NCBI RefSeq assembly: GCF_013114545.1
Contig: NZ_VTXI01000002.1
Coordinates: 124,001-188,000 of the forward strand
From: Vibrio sp. RE86
GTDB taxonomy: Bacteria > Pseudomonadota > Gammaproteobacteria > Enterobacterales > Vibrionaceae
Length of the DNA stretch: 64,000 nt
Direction: 5' to 3'
A model generated the notes under the pieces. That model searched no databases and had not been told where the DNA came from. It saw only the letters and a program-made list of their open reading frames with translations. Positions 62,231 to 64,000 of the stretch are shown here, in pieces (the stretch's first letter is position 1; the number at the start of each line of letters is the position of its first letter). A program made the translations under genes and the position numbers.

Positions 62231-64000
62231 ATGAAAGAGAATAACGCATTAAAACAAGTCGCTGAAATGGCGAAAATCGCCGACAGTTACGTTAGCGCGT
62301 GGGGAGATGAAGCAAAGGTCGAAGACGAAACGATTCGTCACCTACTTTCGTCTTTAGGCTATGACACAACCAATGATGAAACTCTTCTAAAGTCGGCAGA
62401 GAAAAAGCACAAGAAAGATGTGCTGGATCCTGTTCTGGTCGTCCGTGATGGAGAGCCAGTAGAAGTTGCGATGAATTTAGGTGTCAGTGCTCGTGAAAGT
62501 GAGTTTAGCTGGCGTCTTGATACAGAGCAGGGAGAGGTACTTGAAGGCTATCTTCAGTCGCAAATCGTTCGTGATGAGCGCAAAGAGGGTGGCCCTTTAG
62601 TGTTTGCACTACCAAGCGATATTGCTTGGGGTTACCACAAACTGACGATCACTCGTAAACGTCGTAAAGCGCCTTATGAAATGACGTTGATCGTGACGCC
62701 AAAAGCGTGTTTCAAGCAAGATGATATTGAACGCGGCAAGAAGATGTGGGGCCCAAGCGTTCAGCTTTATACATTAAGAACTCAGCACAACTGGGGTATT
62801 GGTGATTTCGGTGACCTAAAGCAATTAGTGGCGGATATCGCATCGCGTGGTGGTGATTTCGTTGGTCTAAACCCAATCCATTCTCTGTTCCCAGCAAACC
62901 CTGAAGGGGCAAGTCCTTACAGCCCATCTTCACGTCGTTGGTTGAATATCTTATACATTGACGTGAGCTCTGTTCCTGAGTTTGCTTTGAGCATTGAAGC
63001 GCAGCAAAAAGTGGGTAGTGCGGATTTCCAGCAGCGCCTACAAAAAGCGCGCGAATCGCACTGGGTAAACTACAGTGAAGTGGCTGACTTAAAACTTAGC
63101 GTTCTACCACAACTGTTTGAAGAGTTTAAAAAGCGTCACCTTGATAAGAATACTGAGCGTGCACAAGCATTCTTGGCTTTCGTTGAAGAAGGTGGTGAAA
63201 GCCTAGTTCACCAAGCTGCGTTCGACGCGCTGCATACTAAGCTTCATAACGAAGATTCGAACGTTTGGGGTTGGCCAGTATTCCCTGAGCAATACCGTCG
63301 TTTTGAAAACAGTGCGGTTCAGAAGTTTATCGAGCAAAACCAAGACCAAGTTCACTTGTACATGTACCTGCAGTGGATTGCGGATGTGCAAATCAAAGAA
63401 GCGCAGGCTCTTGCTGAAGAAAAAGGCATGTCGGTTGGCCTTTACCGAGATCTTGCGGTTGGTGTGGCGGATTCTGGCTCAGAAACATGGGCAGATGAAG
63501 GCAACCTAATCATGGATGCAAGCATCGGTGCGCCGCCAGACATTCTTGGTCCACTTGGTCAAAACTGGGGTCTGCCACCTCTTAACCCACAAGTGCTTCA
63601 AGCAACGGGGTATGACGCCTACATCAAACTGCTGCGTGCAAACATGAAGCACTGTGGTGCACTGCGTATTGACCACGTTCTTGGCCTGCTACGCCTATGG
63701 TGGATTCCTAAAGGTGAAAACGCGACAAAAGGCGCGTACGTCTACTACCCAGTGGAAGATATGCTCGCTATTCTTGCGTTAGAATCGCACCGTTACCAAT
63801 GTAGTGTGATTGGTGAAGACTTGGGTACAGTACCGGATGAAATCGTTGGCATCCTACGTGAAGCAGGTATTCACTCATACAAAGTGTTCTTCTTCGAAAC
63901 GTCTGAAGAGGATGGTGGCTTTATCTCACCTAAGCATTATGCAGAGCAGTCTATGTCTGCATTGTGTACGCATGACATGCCAACACTCCGTGGCTTCTGG
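62231..64000 (+). CDS. malQ: 4-alpha-glucanotransferase (amylomaltase), truncated by window end
   Basis: The first 590 codons of MalQ, which disproportionates maltodextrins and releases glucose. The ATG at 62231 follows GGAGAGAG. The N-terminal region begins MKENNALKQVAEMAKIADSYV. The catalytic GH77 domain is evident from WGIGDFGDLKQLVADIASRGGDFVGLNPIHSLFP onward, including SPYSPSSRRWLNILYIDV, LYRDLAVGVADSGSE and CGALRIDHVLGLLRLWWIP, then VIGEDLGTVPDEIV with the catalytic acid. About 130 more residues lie beyond the window. Confidence 0.95.
   Translation, partial: MKENNALKQVAEMAKIADSYVSAWGDEAKVEDETIRHLLSSLGYDTTNDETLLKSAEKKHKKDVLDPVLVVRDGEPVEVAMNLGVSARESEFSWRLDTEQGEVLEGYLQSQIVRDERKEGGPLVFALPSDIAWGYHKLTITRKRRKAPYEMTLIVTPKACFKQDDIERGKKMWGPSVQLYTLRTQHNWGIGDFGDLKQLVADIASRGGDFVGLNPIHSLFPANPEGASPYSPSSRRWLNILYIDVSSVPEFALSIEAQQKVGSADFQQRLQKARESHWVNYSEVADLKLSVLPQLFEEFKKRHLDKNTERAQAFLAFVEEGGESLVHQAAFDALHTKLHNEDSNVWGWPVFPEQYRRFENSAVQKFIEQNQDQVHLYMYLQWIADVQIKEAQALAEEKGMSVGLYRDLAVGVADSGSETWADEGNLIMDASIGAPPDILGPLGQNWGLPPLNPQVLQATGYDAYIKLLRANMKHCGALRIDHVLGLLRLWWIPKGENATKGAYVYYPVEDMLAILALESHRYQCSVIGEDLGTVPDEIVGILREAGIHSYKVFFFETSEEDGGFISPKHYAEQSMSALCTHDMPTLRGFW

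Overview
The window reads as a stretch of a Vibrio genome, probably the second chromosome. That placement is an inference from gene content: betIBA-proXWV osmoprotection genes, divergent malT and malPQ, many LysR regulators, YibL and an FdxA-type ferredoxin, in moderately AT-rich, tightly packed DNA. There are about 64 protein genes, no rRNA or tRNA that I can recognise, no insertion sequence, no CRISPR array and no prophage module.

Layout. (1) 1-2527: the tail of an unknown gene, a hairpin-rich leader, then five co-directional genes for small exported proteins. Two are paralogues with a pilin-like pattern, and every mature protein has exactly two cysteines. I do not recognise the locus; it is the best candidate for an undescribed surface or periplasmic system. 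(2) 2535-11305: housekeeping and stress genes, including an HD hydrolase, a DMT exporter, gloA-nemA electrophile detoxification, an RNA methyltransferase, an MDR reductase with a divergent LysR regulator, ferredoxin fdxA and a large flavoprotein. (3) 11748-18713: the choline-to-glycine-betaine operon betI-betB-betA-proX-proW-proV behind a BetI-type palindrome. (4) 18742-30564: accessory genes, including an SDR/LysR pair, an exported pseudopilin-like protein next to a LruC-domain protein and a lipoprotein, an enoyl-CoA hydratase/LysR pair, a rhodanese, a diguanylate cyclase, and a SnoaL-like/HxlR pair sharing an operator.

(5) 30776-52292: purine catabolism in two blocks. Block one is uraH plus a purine permease, divergent from puuE-uraD-alc-allA-puuD. 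Block two is xdhA-xdhB-xdhC-guaD plus a GntR/FCD regulator. Together they encode guanine to xanthine to urate to 5-hydroxyisourate to OHCU to allantoin to allantoate to ureidoglycolate to glyoxylate plus urea. Copies of TTGTATACAA lie upstream of uraH, puuE, xdhA and the GntR gene, one on top of the puuE promoter's -10, which predicts a single regulon. About 7.5 kb of unrelated genes separate the blocks: a LysR regulator, a YadA-like adhesin with three 53-residue repeats, PhzF, a GNAT enzyme, an FMN reductase-NAT pair behind a MerR-type promoter, a flavin reductase and a fasciclin protein.

(6) 52661-56343: a chemoreceptor, a DCC protein, a DUF4344 metallopeptidase, a possible 38-residue ORF and yibL. 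(7) 56407-64000: malT, divergent from malP-malQ, with two CRP-like sites and candidate MalT boxes between them. malQ runs off the end of the window.
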